Below are positions 55,923-64,000 of a DNA stretch of 64,000 bases, piece by piece. Source of the DNA: an uncultured Corynebacterium sp. (GTDB taxonomy: Bacteria > Actinomycetota > Actinomycetes > Mycobacteriales > Mycobacteriaceae); the NCBI RefSeq assembly GCF_946221155.1, contig NZ_CAMIAN010000005.1, positions 17,334-81,333 on the forward strand, read 5' to 3'. The notes under the pieces are model-generated. The model had not been told where the DNA came from and did no database searches. It was given only the letters and a program-made list of their open reading frames with translations. Each line of letters begins with the position of its first letter. The stretch's first letter is position 1. Position numbers and translations under genes: made by a program.

Positions 55923-57637
55923 AGCACCTCCGCCTATGGCAGCAGGAGGCACTGAACAAATACGTCGAGGCCAGCCCGAAGGACTTTCTTGCCGTGGCGA
56001 CGCCGGGCGCGGGTAAGACTACCTTCGCCCTGACGATCGCGCGCTTGCTACTGGACACCCGTGCGGTGGATCGGCTGGTCATTGTGGTGCCCACCGAACA
56101 TCTGAAGGTGCAGTGGGCGCAGTCCGCCGCGCAGCGGGGAATCGCACTCGACGCCGAGTTCACGAACTCCTCGCCGTTCAACAACGCCTACGACGGCGTG
56201 TGCGTGACCTATGCCCAGGTGGGTATGAAGCCGACGAAGCACTACCAGGTAGCCACCGCGAAGAAGGCGCTGGTGATCTTGGACGAGATCCACCACGCTG
56301 GCGACGCGAAGAGCTGGGGCGACGGTGTGCGCATGGCCTACGAACACGTGGAACGCCGCCTCGCGCTGACGGGTACACCATTCCGCTCCGACGATTCCCA
56401 GATCCCTTTCGTGCGCTACGAAGCCGTAGAGGGCGCCGATGGTGCGCTTGTGTCTTCTGCCGACTACACCTATGGCTACGCGGACGCACTGAAGGACGGA
56501 GTTGTCCGCCCCGTAGTGTTTCTGGCGTATTCCGGCCAGGCTAGGTGGCGCAACTCAGCCGGTGAGGAGTTCGAGGCACGCCTGGGTGAACCGCTGAACG
56601 CAGAGCAAACCGCCCGGGCGTGGCGCACCGCCCTGGATCCGAAGGGCGACTGGATTCCCGCCGTGCTGAACGCCGCGCAGACGCGACTGCAGCAGCTGCG
56701 CGAGACCATCCCCGACGCGGGTGGACTAGTGATCGCCACTGACAAGACCACTGCGCGTGCCTACGCGCGGATCCTGGAGCAGATCAGCAGCACCCCAGTG
56801 ACGGTGGTGCTTTCCGATGAGGCGGGCGCTTCCGAACGAATCAAAGAATTCTCCGCCAGCACCGACGAGTGGATGGTCGCCGTGCGCATGGTTTCCGAGG
56901 GCGTGGACGTGCCGCGCTTGGCCGTGGGCGTGTATGCCACGTCCTCTTCCACACCACTGTTCTTTGCGCAGGCCATCGGTCGTTTCGTGCGCTCCAGGCG
57001 GCCGGGGGAGTCGGCGTCAATTTTCCTCCCCAGCGTGTCCGTACTGCTCGAACTAGCCTCCAAGATGGAGCAGCAGCGCAACCACGTGCTTGGCAAGCCC
57101 CACCGCCAGAACGAGGGATGGGACGACGAGCTGCTGCGGCAGGCCAACCAGGAACAGAACGAGGCTGAAGAGGACAAGGGCTACGAGTCCGTCGGCGCCG
57201 AGGCCGAACTCGACAGCCTCATCTACGATGGCTCGACTTACGGCACGGCCACCTTGAGTGGATCGGAGGAGGAGCAGGCTTACCTTGGCCTACCCGGTCT
57301 TTTGGACGCCGACCAGATGCGCACGCTGCTGCGTCAGCGCCAAGCCGAACAATTGGATGCGCGGGCGAAGGAAGAAGAACAGCGACGGAAGCAGGAGCAG
57401 CAGAAGCCGGCCCCCGAGGGCAGTGGCGCGGACCTACGCAATAAGCGCGTGGCAAGCGAAGAGCTCCCGGCTTTGCGTAAGGAATTGAATGCGCTGGTGT
57501 CTATGAAGTCCGCTCGTACCGGTAAGCCACACGGGCAGATTCACAATGATGCGCGGAGGAATTGCGGCGGACCGTCCACGGCACTGTGCACGGCACAGCA
57601 GCTGCGCGACCGCATTGCGTACCTAAGAGACTGGTGA
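55919..57637 (+). CDS. SF2 DEAD/DEAH-type helicase
   Basis: The 572-residue protein starts LRLWQQEAL and has Walker A ATPGAGKTTFALT near residue 28, the DEIHH box near 122 and LTGTPFRSDD near 152. Helicase C motifs follow (VRMVSEGVDVPRLAVGVYAT and AQAIGRFVRSRRPGESA). A Gln/Glu/Lys coiled segment and a small C-terminal domain with two Cys end it. It resembles the XPB/RecG-like restriction-type helicases found beside DUF3039 in actinobacteria. The substrate is unknown. Confidence 0.88.
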   Translation: MKHLRLWQQEALNKYVEASPKDFLAVATPGAGKTTFALTIARLLLDTRAVDRLVIVVPTEHLKVQWAQSAAQRGIALDAEFTNSSPFNNAYDGVCVTYAQVGMKPTKHYQVATAKKALVILDEIHHAGDAKSWGDGVRMAYEHVERRLALTGTPFRSDDSQIPFVRYEAVEGADGALVSSADYTYGYADALKDGVVRPVVFLAYSGQARWRNSAGEEFEARLGEPLNAEQTARAWRTALDPKGDWIPAVLNAAQTRLQQLRETIPDAGGLVIATDKTTARAYARILEQISSTPVTVVLSDEAGASERIKEFSASTDEWMVAVRMVSEGVDVPRLAVGVYATSSSTPLFFAQAIGRFVRSRRPGESASIFLPSVSVLLELASKMEQQRNHVLGKPHRQNEGWDDELLRQANQEQNEAEEDKGYESVGAEAELDSLIYDGSTYGTATLSGSEEEQAYLGLPGLLDADQMRTLLRQRQAEQLDARAKEEEQRRKQEQQKPAPEGSGADLRNKRVASEELPALRKELNALVSMKSARTGKPHGQIHNDARRNCGGPSTALCTAQQLRDRIAYLRDW

Positions 57638-57669
57638 GAACGGATACCGAGGACACCGGGAAAGTGAGG

Positions 57670-57675
57670 TAAGAT
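57670..57675 (+). promoter_or_regulatory. Candidate -10 of the DUF4190-like gene
   Basis: TAAGAT here would give a leader of about 80 bases before GTG 57761. The leader is G+C rich with short inverted repeats but no class I recognise. Confidence 0.35.
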
Positions 57676-57760
57676 ACACCGCGGCAAGCTACGGCGGAGT
57701 ATCGCCGGAAGCAACCGGATGCAATCAGGCAAGCGACCCCGGAGGGAAGGAAACGGCACG

Positions 57761-58135
57761 GTGGCTCGAGAAGACTACATCGATCTGGATAAGTCCAACG
57801 CTCAGGAGGCCGATCTCCAGAAAATCGCGCCGCGCAAGGTGAGCGGGCTGAGCCTGGCCGCCCTCATCGTTGGCATCCTGTCTATTCCGGCGGCGATGTT
57901 TCCCCTGATCGGCATCGTAGTTGCCGCGGTGGCGATCCTGGTGGGAATCACATCGTTGCTGATCGCGAACCGTAGGGGAACGCAGCGCAGCTACGCGATT
58001 ATCGGCCTCGTGCTGGGGGTGCTAGCGATGGCCATCGCGATCTTCTTCACGCAGGTGGCTATGAAGAGCATGGAAGGTTGCGAAGATCTACGTGGCACGG
58101 AGTTCTCCGACTGCGTGAAGAACAACCAGAACTAA
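57761..58135 (+). CDS. Small DUF4190-like membrane protein
   Basis: The 124-residue protein has an acidic N-terminal tail (residues 1-25), two membrane helices (about 30-55 and 57-68) with a short loop, and a third (78-98). A short outside domain with two cysteines follows (EGCEDLRGTEFSDCVKN) that could form a disulphide. This is the plan of DUF4190 proteins. GTG 57761 was chosen for GGAGGGAAGG at 57741-57750; an ATG at 57719 is the alternative. It converges with sigA. Confidence 0.7.
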   Translation: MAREDYIDLDKSNAQEADLQKIAPRKVSGLSLAALIVGILSIPAAMFPLIGIVVAAVAILVGITSLLIANRRGTQRSYAIIGLVLGVLAMAIAIFFTQVAMKSMEGCEDLRGTEFSDCVKNNQN

Positions 58136-58143
58136 CTCAGGGG

Positions 58144-58187
58144 CTAGTACAGAGTTAGTGCAGGGTTAGTCCAGAGCTAGTCCAGAG
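58144..58187. repeat. Four-copy 11-base tandem repeat after sigA
   Basis: Four 11-base units of the form YTAGTNCAGRG lie head to tail (58144, 58155, 58166, 58177), and a degenerate fifth merges with the sigA stop. Read on the minus strand each unit ends in TAA or TAG. Confidence 0.8.
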
Positions 58188-59834
58188 TTAGTCAAGGTAG
58201 TCGCGCAGCACCTGAGAGCGCGACGGGTGGCGCAGCTTCGACATCGTCTTCGACTCGATCTGGCGAATACGCTCGCGGGTAACTCCGTACACCTGGCCGA
58301 TCTCGTCTAAAGTGCGCGGCATTCCGTCGGTCAGGCCGAAGCGCAGCTTCACCACGCCGGCCTCACGCTCGGACAGGGTGTGCAGCACGTCCTGCAGCTG
58401 ATCCTGCAGCAGAGTGAACGAGACTGCGTCGACGGCCACCACGGCCTCCGAGTCTTCGATGAAGTCGCCCAGCTGGGAATCTCCCTCGTCGCCAATGGTC
58501 TGGTCCAGGGAAATCGGCTCTCGGGCGTACTGCTGGATCTCCAGCACCTTGTCCACGGTGATGTCCATCTCGCGCGCCAGCTCCTCTGGAGTGGGCTCGC
58601 GGCCCAAGTCTTGGAGCAGTTCGCGCTGGATGCGACCCAGCTTGTTGATGACTTCGACCATGTGCACCGGGATACGAATGGTGCGGGCCTGGTCTGCCAT
58701 GGCACGAGTGATGGCCTGGCGGATCCACCAGGTGGCGTAGGTGGAGAACTTGTAGCCCTTCACGTAGTCGAATTTTTCGACAGCGCGGATCAGACCCAGG
58801 TTGCCCTCTTGGATCAGATCCAGGAACGCCATGCCACGGCCGGTGTAGCGCTTGGCCAGCGACACAACGAGGCGCAGGTTGGCCTCAAGCAGGTGGTTCT
58901 TTGCACGGCGCCCGTCGCGGTCAATCTCGCGCAGGTCGCGGCGGTGCATCGGCGAGAGCTTTTCGCCCGACTCCTTGATCTCCTGCAGACGATAAGCGGC
59001 GTACAGGCCGGCTTCAATGCGCTTGGCCAGGGAGACCTCTTGCTCCGCGTTCAGCAGTGCAACCTTACCGATCTGCTTCAGGTACGCGCGCACGGAGTCC
59101 GCGGAAGCAGTAAGCTCGGCGTCCTTGCGAGCCTGGCGCAGCGCTGCGGATTCATCCTCATCCCAGACGAAGCTGCCGTCGTTCTTGTCGGTCTCCTCGT
59201 CGGAGTCCTCAGAATCATCGTCCTCGTCCTCGTCGTCATCGTCGAGGTCTTCGTCATCATCGTCGAGATCGTCGAGGTCATCCAGATCGTCGAGGTCGTC
59301 TTCTTGATCCATGTCCTCGAGCTCGTCGAGGTCTTCCGGCGCGTCCGCATCATCGTCGAATTCGTCGCGCTCCTCCGCAGTATCAGGAGCATCCTGCTTG
59401 GCAGTCGCCGTGGCGGTGTCGGTTGCAGTTGCGTCCTCTTCGAGGACCTCCTCGGCTGCCTTTGCCGCCTTGGTTCCACGCTTCGCGGTGGTCTTCTTCG
59501 CCGTCTTCTTAGCAACCTTGCGGGTAGTCTTCTTTGCGGTTTTCTTGGTTGCCTTCTTGGCCGCTTTCTTCGCAGTCTTGCGCGCGGTCTTCTTGGCAGC
59601 CTTCTTTGCGGTCTTCTTTGCTGCCTTCTTTACGGGAGTGGACGCCTGCTCCTCCTGCTCGACAGCAGGTTCAGCAGACTTTGCCGCAGCCTTCCGCGCA
59701 GTGGCCTTCTTGGCAACCGTCGACTTCTTCGCCACCTTTCGGGCAGTCTTCTTCGCCGCCGTCTTCTTTGCAACCTTGCGTACAACACCCTCGGTGTTGT
59801 CTTCGCTGGTGGTGGTCGAGTCGTTCGCTGCCAC
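58188..59834 (-). CDS. sigA: Principal sigma factor SigA
   Basis: SigA directs housekeeping transcription. The 548-residue protein has the full core: region 1.2 ([15 protein letters not shown]), region 2 ([27 protein letters not shown] and [18 protein letters not shown]) and region 4.2 ([18 protein letters not shown]). The first 220 residues are unusual. A Lys/Ala repeat tract of AAKKTAKK units spans about 20-128, followed by an almost purely acidic Asp/Glu tract at about 155-220. GTG 59834 is the start. The promoter is 155 bases upstream. It converges with the DUF4190-like gene. Confidence 0.95.
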   Translation of the reverse strand: MAANDSTTTSEDNTEGVVRKVAKKTAAKKTARKVAKKSTVAKKATARKAAAKSAEPAVEQEEQASTPVKKAAKKTAKKAAKKTARKTAKKAAKKATKKTAKKTTRKVAKKTAKKTTAKRGTKAAKAAEEVLEEDATATDTATATAKQDAPDTAEERDEFDDDADAPEDLDELEDMDQEDDLDDLDDLDDLDDDDEDLDDDDEDEDDDSEDSDEETDKNDGSFVWDEDESAALRQARKDAELTASADSVRAYLKQIGKVALLNAEQEVSLAKRIEAGLYAAYRLQEIKESGEKLSPMHRRDLREIDRDGRRAKNHLLEANLRLVVSLAKRYTGRGMAFLDLIQEGNLGLIRAVEKFDYVKGYKFSTYATWWIRQAITRAMADQARTIRIPVHMVEVINKLGRIQRELLQDLGREPTPEELAREMDITVDKVLEIQQYAREPISLDQTIGDEGDSQLGDFIEDSEAVVAVDAVSFTLLQDQLQDVLHTLSEREAGVVKLRFGLTDGMPRTLDEIGQVYGVTRERIRQIESKTMSKLRHPSRSQVLRDYLD

Positions 59835-59918
59835 GGAAGCCCTTTCACTCGTATTACATGGTGCACCGAGATGGCCGCCTCATCAGGCCACATTCCGCAA
59901 AGGAATTAGGGTGCACCG

Positions 59919-59939
59919 GGCTGCGGCATACCCGCAACC
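59919..59939 (-). promoter_or_regulatory. Hairpin in the sigA leader
   Basis: Eight base pairs, one of them a G-T wobble, with a 5-base loop lie within the inferred sigA 5' leader. Its role is unknown. Confidence 0.4.
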
Positions 59940-59988
59940 GTTGGTCTAGGAGGTTTGTTGAAACCCCTGCTGTGCTAATCGACCGCCC

Positions 59989-59994
59989 ATTATA
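59989..59994 (-). promoter_or_regulatory. -10 of the sigA promoter
   Basis: A perfect TATAAT lies on the minus strand. A start near 59982 would give a leader of about 148 bases before GTG 59834. No good -35 is seen at 16-18 bases. Confidence 0.55.
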
Positions 59995-60096
59995 ACTCAA
60001 ATATCAGCATGGCGTTGCAACCATCCCCAGGTACGACGTGTTTACCGCCTGGCGGATAGCTTGGGCCCTGTCGAGGAGCCAGTGCCAACGCTTGTA

Positions 60097-60870
60097 CTAG
60101 GGCCTGATGCCGTCCTGGACGGCCATCGCGGCACCAATAATTCCGGCCTGGTTCCGTAGCTTTGCCGGGATGACCTCCTCTTCGACGGTCAGCAGCGGAA
60201 CCCACTTGTCGGCCTTTCGGGAAATGCCGCCGCCGACGATGAATGTTTTCGGGCTGAACAGGGCGCTATAAGCGTGCAAAACCTCGTCCACGCGCGCGGC
60301 CCACTTTTTATAGGACAACTCCTCGCGATCCTTCGCTGCGGAGCTGGCGTACCACTCGACGTCTCCGTTCTCGTCGTGAGGCAGGTGACCCAGCTCGGAG
60401 TTGGGGAAGAGATTGCCATCACAGAGCATTGCCGAGCCGATGCCCGTTCCGAAAGTGAGCATCAGCACCGCGCCCTGCTTTGCACTCTCCTCGCCGTACT
60501 GGACCTCGGCTAGGCCGGCCGCGTCGGCGTCATTAAGAACCGCAATGTCCCGCTCACCGAGGTGACGCTTGAACAGTTCCTGCATATCGGTATCGATCCA
60601 CGACTTATCGATGTTCGCCGCAGAGCGTGCCCTTTGATCCTTGACAACCGCCGGCACTGTGACGCCTACTGGCCCGTCCCACTCGGCCATCTCCATTAAC
60701 TTACGCACGACCTCTGCCACTGCGTCTGGAGTGGAGGGCTTCGGGGTGAGGATCTTAAAACGCTCGGTGACCAGCTCACCGGTGTTGAGGTCTACGACGG
60801 CGCCTTTCACACCGGACCCGCCGATGTCTACGCCGAAACTCAGGTTTTGTTCTGCCTTGTCCTCAATCAT
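60097..60870 (-). CDS. ppgK: Polyphosphate glucokinase
   Basis: PpgK phosphorylates glucose with polyphosphate (or ATP), allowing glucose use without the PTS. The 257-residue ROK-type protein has FGVDIGGSGVKGAVVD near residue 12, VLNDADAAGLAE near 118 and LTFGTGIGSAML near 145. ATG 60870 (MIEDKAEQ) is supported by TAGGGT 7 bases upstream; ATG 60876 lies between them. It follows the usual corynebacterial order ppgK-sigA, with 262 bases between them carrying the sigA promoter. Confidence 0.94.
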   Translation of the reverse strand: MIEDKAEQNLSFGVDIGGSGVKGAVVDLNTGELVTERFKILTPKPSTPDAVAEVVRKLMEMAEWDGPVGVTVPAVVKDQRARSAANIDKSWIDTDMQELFKRHLGERDIAVLNDADAAGLAEVQYGEESAKQGAVLMLTFGTGIGSAMLCDGNLFPNSELGHLPHDENGDVEWYASSAAKDREELSYKKWAARVDEVLHAYSALFSPKTFIVGGGISRKADKWVPLLTVEEEVIPAKLRNQAGIIGAAMAVQDGIRP

Positions 60871-60877
60871 GCTCATA

Positions 60878-60883
60878 ACCCTA
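60878..60883 (-). promoter_or_regulatory. Candidate -10 of ppgK
   Basis: TAGGGT on the minus strand ends 7 bases before ATG 60870, as for a leaderless mRNA. Confidence 0.55.
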
Positions 60884-60948
60884 CCTTGAAGATAATGGGC
60901 TGCGCTTGGCATGAGTCGCAGCGGTTCCTGGCGTGAAAGTTGGCCGTC

Positions 60949-62034
60949 ATGAGTGGCAACAGGATTGGCAACAAGAATGGCAAGGTGGAGGACATGGAAG
61001 CCAAGGGATTAACAGAATTGAGCGCGCAAGCGCGTGAAGTAACAGCGATTCTGCAGCGGGCACAGTCCGAGCAAGCGCCGCTGCGAGTGTTCGACGAGGC
61101 GTCGACGGCGGGGGAAGCTGCGGCGTCCCCACGAGAAACGAGCTTTAGCCCTGCCGACCTGGAGGAAATATCCTTAGAGGTGGCGCTCGAAGCGGCTGCT
61201 CTAATACGACGCCGCCGTGGCGAACTGGCCGACGAGCACGGGCACGTCGGCGTGGTGGGGACGAAGACCTCCGAGGTGGATCCGGTGACGGAGGTGGATC
61301 AGGCTAGCGAGAAACTCATCGCAGAACAGCTGCTGCAGCGGGTGCCGGGATCGCGCGTCTTAGGCGAGGAAAGCGGTCTGAGTAGCGAGAAAAGTGAGTC
61401 GGGAGAAGTTCTGTGGATCGTTGATCCGATCGATGGGACGGTGAACTTCCTCTATGGAGTTCCGGCCTATGCGGTGAGCATTGCCGCAGTGATCGACGGA
61501 AGGCCGGTAGCCGGAGTAGTGGTGGATGTGACAGCCCGGACGGCCTTTGTGGCGCATGCGGGTGGGCCGGCGCGGCGCATAGTCACAGATAGGGGCGACG
61601 GTGCCGACATTGATGGTGGAGACGCTGACAGCGTTGAGGTCCTGCGCGTGGAGCCGGCGGAGCGGGAGGCAGAGGCCGGTAAAGCGCCTGGACAGGGGAT
61701 TAGTAAGGCTCTTATTGCGACCGGGTTTTCGTATCTGGCCGAGGACCGCTGCCGCCAGGCGGAGCGGCTGACCCGGATACTGCCAAAGGTCCGCGATATT
61801 CGACGGATCGGTTCGGCTGCGTTGGATCTGTGCCGTGTGGCCAGCGGGGAAGTGGATGCCTACTTCGAACACGGCTTGGGGCCGTGGGATCACGCCGCTG
61901 GGTGCCTGATTGCCGCCCGTGCCGGAGCGATCAGTGTTGCCCCCGATTACGACGTGACGAAGGAAGCGAAGGCGCTGGTATTGGCGGTGAAGCCGGGGGT
62001 GGCTACGGAGCTGGCTGAACTGCTCGTGGACTAG
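60949..62034 (+). CDS. Inositol monophosphatase family enzyme (SuhB-like)
   Basis: The Mg-dependent phosphatase motifs are in order: LGEESGLS near residue 142, WIVDPIDGTVNFLYG near 160 and GLGPWDHAAGCLIA near 312. Likely substrates are inositol phosphate (mycothiol and phosphatidylinositol paths) or related sugar phosphates. The first 60 residues are not conserved. ATG 60949 gives 361 residues; ATG 60994, preceded by AAGGTGGAGG, is an alternative. It diverges from ppgK. Confidence 0.88.
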   Translation: MSGNRIGNKNGKVEDMEAKGLTELSAQAREVTAILQRAQSEQAPLRVFDEASTAGEAAASPRETSFSPADLEEISLEVALEAAALIRRRRGELADEHGHVGVVGTKTSEVDPVTEVDQASEKLIAEQLLQRVPGSRVLGEESGLSSEKSESGEVLWIVDPIDGTVNFLYGVPAYAVSIAAVIDGRPVAGVVVDVTARTAFVAHAGGPARRIVTDRGDGADIDGGDADSVEVLRVEPAEREAEAGKAPGQGISKALIATGFSYLAEDRCRQAERLTRILPKVRDIRRIGSAALDLCRVASGEVDAYFEHGLGPWDHAAGCLIAARAGAISVAPDYDVTKEAKALVLAVKPGVATELAELLVD

Positions 62035-62213
62035 TTGCGGGGGGAGACTTTTTACCCCAATCGGCCCCAAGTGCGCGCGTGAAGGTGACAAGTGACAGGC
62101 ATGTGCTCTACGATCCGCGAACAGTGAGACGAATTTAGGCATTTTTCAGCCAGATCCGCTGGCCAATTTGCCTTCCAATAGATCGACACAACCGACGTAA
62201 CTAAGGACCCCAC
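62035..62213. other. Intergenic region before the DUF4193 gene
   Basis: These 179 bases hold no gene. The stretch is less G+C rich after 62130, which probably marks the DUF4193 promoter, but I cannot fix the elements. Confidence 0.35.
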
Positions 62214-62513
62214 ATGGCCACTGACTACGACGCGCCCCGCCGACGTTCCGAAGACGACATCGAGACCGACTCCCTGGAAGGTCTGAAGGCTGCCGAGAAG
62301 GCAGAGCCTTCTGTTTCCGATACGGACGACGGAGAGATCGTTGAGCCGTTTGATGTGCCGATGGCGGATTTGTCCGGCGAGGAGTTGTCCGGTTCCGTGA
62401 TCCCGCGCCAGAGCGACGAATTCACCTGTAGCGTGTGCTTCCTGGTACAGCACCGCAGCTGCATCGCAGAGACTGTTGCCGACGGCGAGTACATCTGCAA
62501 GGACTGCGCTTAG
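62214..62513 (+). CDS. DUF4193 family protein
   Basis: The 99-residue acidic protein has the DUF4193 pattern. It begins MATDYDAPRRRSEDD, has an acidic middle, and ends with a zinc-ribbon-like FTCSVCFLVQHRS and YICKDC. The four cysteines probably bind a metal. The family is nearly universal in actinobacteria and its function is unknown. AAGGA lies upstream of ATG 62214. The DUF3093 gene and dut follow, as in mycobacteria. Confidence 0.9.
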   Translation: MATDYDAPRRRSEDDIETDSLEGLKAAEKAEPSVSDTDDGEIVEPFDVPMADLSGEELSGSVIPRQSDEFTCSVCFLVQHRSCIAETVADGEYICKDCA

Positions 62514-62575
62514 TCGGCTTCAGCGCCTAAACCGCTCCAGTAGGCCGCAACAGCAGTCCGCCCCAAAAGTCTGAA

Positions 62576-63061
62576 TTAGTAGATCGGGCGACCGAGCTTC
62601 TCCAGGACCTCTTGTGGTTCCTTGGTGGAGATGAGCCAATAGGGGGTAGGGTCGTCCGGGTCGTCCAGGACGAGCATCGCCATCGTTGGAATCCAATTCT
62701 TGTGAACGACATAGGCGGCCGGATCCAACTGACGGCCCATGGCAGCGCGCTTGGCGGTGGGGGGAATCACCAGGCTGCGGCTGACCACGCTGGCGGGGAG
62801 CTTAGCCGGGCCGACATGCAGCCAGCGCTCGCCAGAGTTATCCTCCGTAACCTCCACCTTTGTGCGAGAGAAGTAGATCAGCGCCCACACGGCCAGGGCG
62901 CCGGACACCACCAGGCCGACGTAGAAGGCCCACATCGGACGGCCCATCTGCGCCTGCCACGAAATGATGGCGACCAGGCCAGCGGCGAACAGCCACCATA
63001 CTAGGGGGACGCGCTGACGCTCCGAATACAGCAGCTTTTCCTGCTGAGTGCCCGATGCCAC
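62576..63061 (-). CDS. DUF3093 membrane protein
   Basis: The 161-residue protein has two membrane helices (about residues 20-38 and 43-64). A cytoplasmic domain follows with the family signature RTKVEV, then HVGPAKLPASVVSRSL and YWLISTKEPQEVLEKL. The domain has a PH-like look, and its function is unknown. GTG 63061 has AGGAG 8 bases upstream. It diverges from dut, the standard actinobacterial arrangement. Confidence 0.9.
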   Translation of the reverse strand: MASGTQQEKLLYSERQRVPLVWWLFAAGLVAIISWQAQMGRPMWAFYVGLVVSGALAVWALIYFSRTKVEVTEDNSGERWLHVGPAKLPASVVSRSLVIPPTAKRAAMGRQLDPAAYVVHKNWIPTMAMLVLDDPDDPTPYWLISTKEPQEVLEKLGRPIY

Positions 63062-63154
63062 TTCAATAACTCCTGTAGATCTGCTCGCTTCGAGTGCCGT
63101 CTAGTAATTCTAGCCCGTGGGGGTTCGGTCATCGTAACTTCGGCTGGGTACTTG

Positions 63155-63160
63155 TAGTCT
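63155..63160 (+). promoter_or_regulatory. Candidate -10 of dut
   Basis: TAGTCT ends 8 bases before GTG 63169 and 2 bases before a GTG at 63163, favouring the later start. Confidence 0.5.
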
Positions 63161-63168
63161 TGGTGACC

Positions 63169-63645
63169 GTGACGCTTAAGCAAAATCGACAAAATGGTAA
63201 TGACGCCCCGCTGCGTATCGTTCGCCTGGACAAAGAGCTGCCCTTGCCTCGCCGCGCTCACCCGACGGATGCGGGAATTGACCTCTATACAGCTCAGGAT
63301 GTGACTATTGCCCCTGGGCACCGGGAGTTGGTCGGCACAGGTATTGCCATCGCACTGCCTGTGGGAACGGTAGGGCTAGTGCACCCGCGCAGTGGGCTCG
63401 CACTGAAGAAGGGGCTTTCCATCGTCAACGCTCCGGGAACGATCGATGCGGACTATCGCGGAGAGATCAAGGTATGCCTGATCAACTTGGATCCCGAACA
63501 GCCCATTGAGCTGGCTCGCGGCGAACGGATTGCGCAGCTGCTGGTGCAGGAAGTAAGCCTGTGCGACGTTGAAGAGGTGGATAGCGTGGAGCATCTGGGC
63601 GAGACCGCGCGCGGGGAGTCTGGCTATGGCTCCACTGGGGTTTAG
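63169..63645 (+). CDS. dut: dUTP diphosphatase
   Basis: Dut hydrolyses dUTP to dUMP, the substrate of the ThyX found earlier in the window, and keeps uracil out of DNA. The 158-residue trimeric enzyme has all five motifs: [42 protein letters not shown] and [13 protein letters not shown] 63169 ([10 protein letters not shown]) is preferred because TAGTCT ends 8 bases before it. The frame stays open to 63094, but those residues are not conserved. The DUF3710 gene follows. Confidence 0.96.
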   Translation: MTLKQNRQNGNDAPLRIVRLDKELPLPRRAHPTDAGIDLYTAQDVTIAPGHRELVGTGIAIALPVGTVGLVHPRSGLALKKGLSIVNAPGTIDADYRGEIKVCLINLDPEQPIELARGERIAQLLVQEVSLCDVEEVDSVEHLGETARGESGYGSTGV

Positions 63646-63717
63646 TGACGCAACACCTTTCAGCGCTTACAGCGCTGGCAAGTAACTTAAGAAGCCAACG
63701 GAAGATGGAGTTTTGAG

Positions 63718-64000
63718 ATGTTTGGTCGCAAGAAAAATGACGACAAGAATCAAGTAGAGGAAGCCGCCCAGCCGCAGCCGGATCAGCCCGAGAACGACTT
63801 TGGGCCATTCGACGGGGACACGGTGAACTTCCAAGACTTCGACTTCTCGGATTTCGCCAGCGGTGCGCTGGACCTGGGCTCCATGATCATTCCGGTGCCG
63901 CACGGCGGCGAGGTCAAGGTGGAAATGGGGCCGGACGGCCCGCAGATGATCCACCTGGAAATCGACGGCGGGCGCATCACCCCAATCGCCTTCGCCGCAC
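63718..64000 (+). CDS. DUF3710 family protein (3' end outside window)
   Basis: The open frame runs off the window end, so 94 residues are seen. It begins MFGRKKNDDKNQ, continues through an acidic segment, then has ALDLGSMIIPVPHGGEVKVEMG and MIHLEIDGG. This matches the start of the actinobacterial DUF3710 family, regularly found just after dut. Its function is unknown. A GATGGAG element lies before ATG 63718. Confidence 0.85.
   Translation, partial: MFGRKKNDDKNQVEEAAQPQPDQPENDFGPFDGDTVNFQDFDFSDFASGALDLGSMIIPVPHGGEVKVEMGPDGPQMIHLEIDGGRITPIAFAA

Noticed and set aside
58380..59909. A 509-codon open frame opposite sigA
   Set aside because: Its Leu/Val/Ser runs are the antisense image of the Lys/Ala and Asp repeats of SigA.

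Overview
The window looks like the core chromosome of a Corynebacterium. Base composition is about 60% G+C by eye. The gene content is typical of the family: DtxR next to SigB and GalE, ClgR-PspA, LexA-DivS-NrdR, a dapB-thyX-dapA-RNase J cluster, PpgK beside SigA, and several small actinobacterial families (DUF3046, DUF3039, DUF3093, DUF3099, DUF4192, DUF4193, DUF3710). A Tat-exported ceramidase and the overall layout would fit a skin-associated lipophilic species of the C. jeikeium type, but the species is an inference. I see no tRNA, rRNA, IS element, prophage or CRISPR array. No gap between genes exceeds 300 bases.

Layout. 1-7.3 kb: translation and cofactor genes (infB 3' part, rbfA, a MATE transporter, a phosphoesterase, a phosphopantetheinyl transferase, truB, ribF, rpsO). 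7.4-14.5 kb: RNA decay and lysine synthesis (pnp, dapB, thyX, dapA, RNase J). 14.5-22.1 kb: ftsK, a TerC protein behind a manganese-type riboswitch, pgsA, the CinA C-terminal domain, clgR and pspA. 22.1-24.1 kb: a biotin ECF transporter (bioY-ecfA-ecfT) read leftwards. 24.1-37.1 kb: DNA repair and tRNA modification (DUF3046, recA, recX, miaB, miaA), dapF, hflX, a SugR-like regulator, lexA, a divS-like gene and nrdR. 37.2-49.9 kb: the HrpA helicase, the ceramidase, oxyR, a second helicase, a PAC2 protein and a DUF4192 protein. 49.8-60.9 kb: galE, dtxR, sigB, dtd, a methyltransferase, small DUF genes, a third helicase, sigA and ppgK. 60.9-64 kb: an inositol-phosphatase-like enzyme, DUF4193, DUF3093, dut and the start of a DUF3710 gene.

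Regulation is unusually readable. At about seventeen genes a TANNNT -10 hexamer lies only 6-8 bases before the start codon and no Shine-Dalgarno sequence is evident, which points to leaderless mRNAs and fixes several start codons. Individual switches are also visible: a yybP-ykoY-type riboswitch whose expression platform masks the terC ribosome binding site, a BioQ-type palindrome over the bioY -35, an ECF-sigma promoter at clgR, LexA boxes at recA and lexA/divS, an inverted repeat at oxyR, and a hairpin leader at rpsO.

The most interesting items are the ceramidase, which has Thr where the family has its catalytic Ser, the terC riboswitch, the BioQ site, RG-rich disordered segments in both PNPase and RNase J, and a histone-like plus acidic N-terminus on SigA. 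All functional statements come from reading the sequence and from memory of the families; no database search was run.
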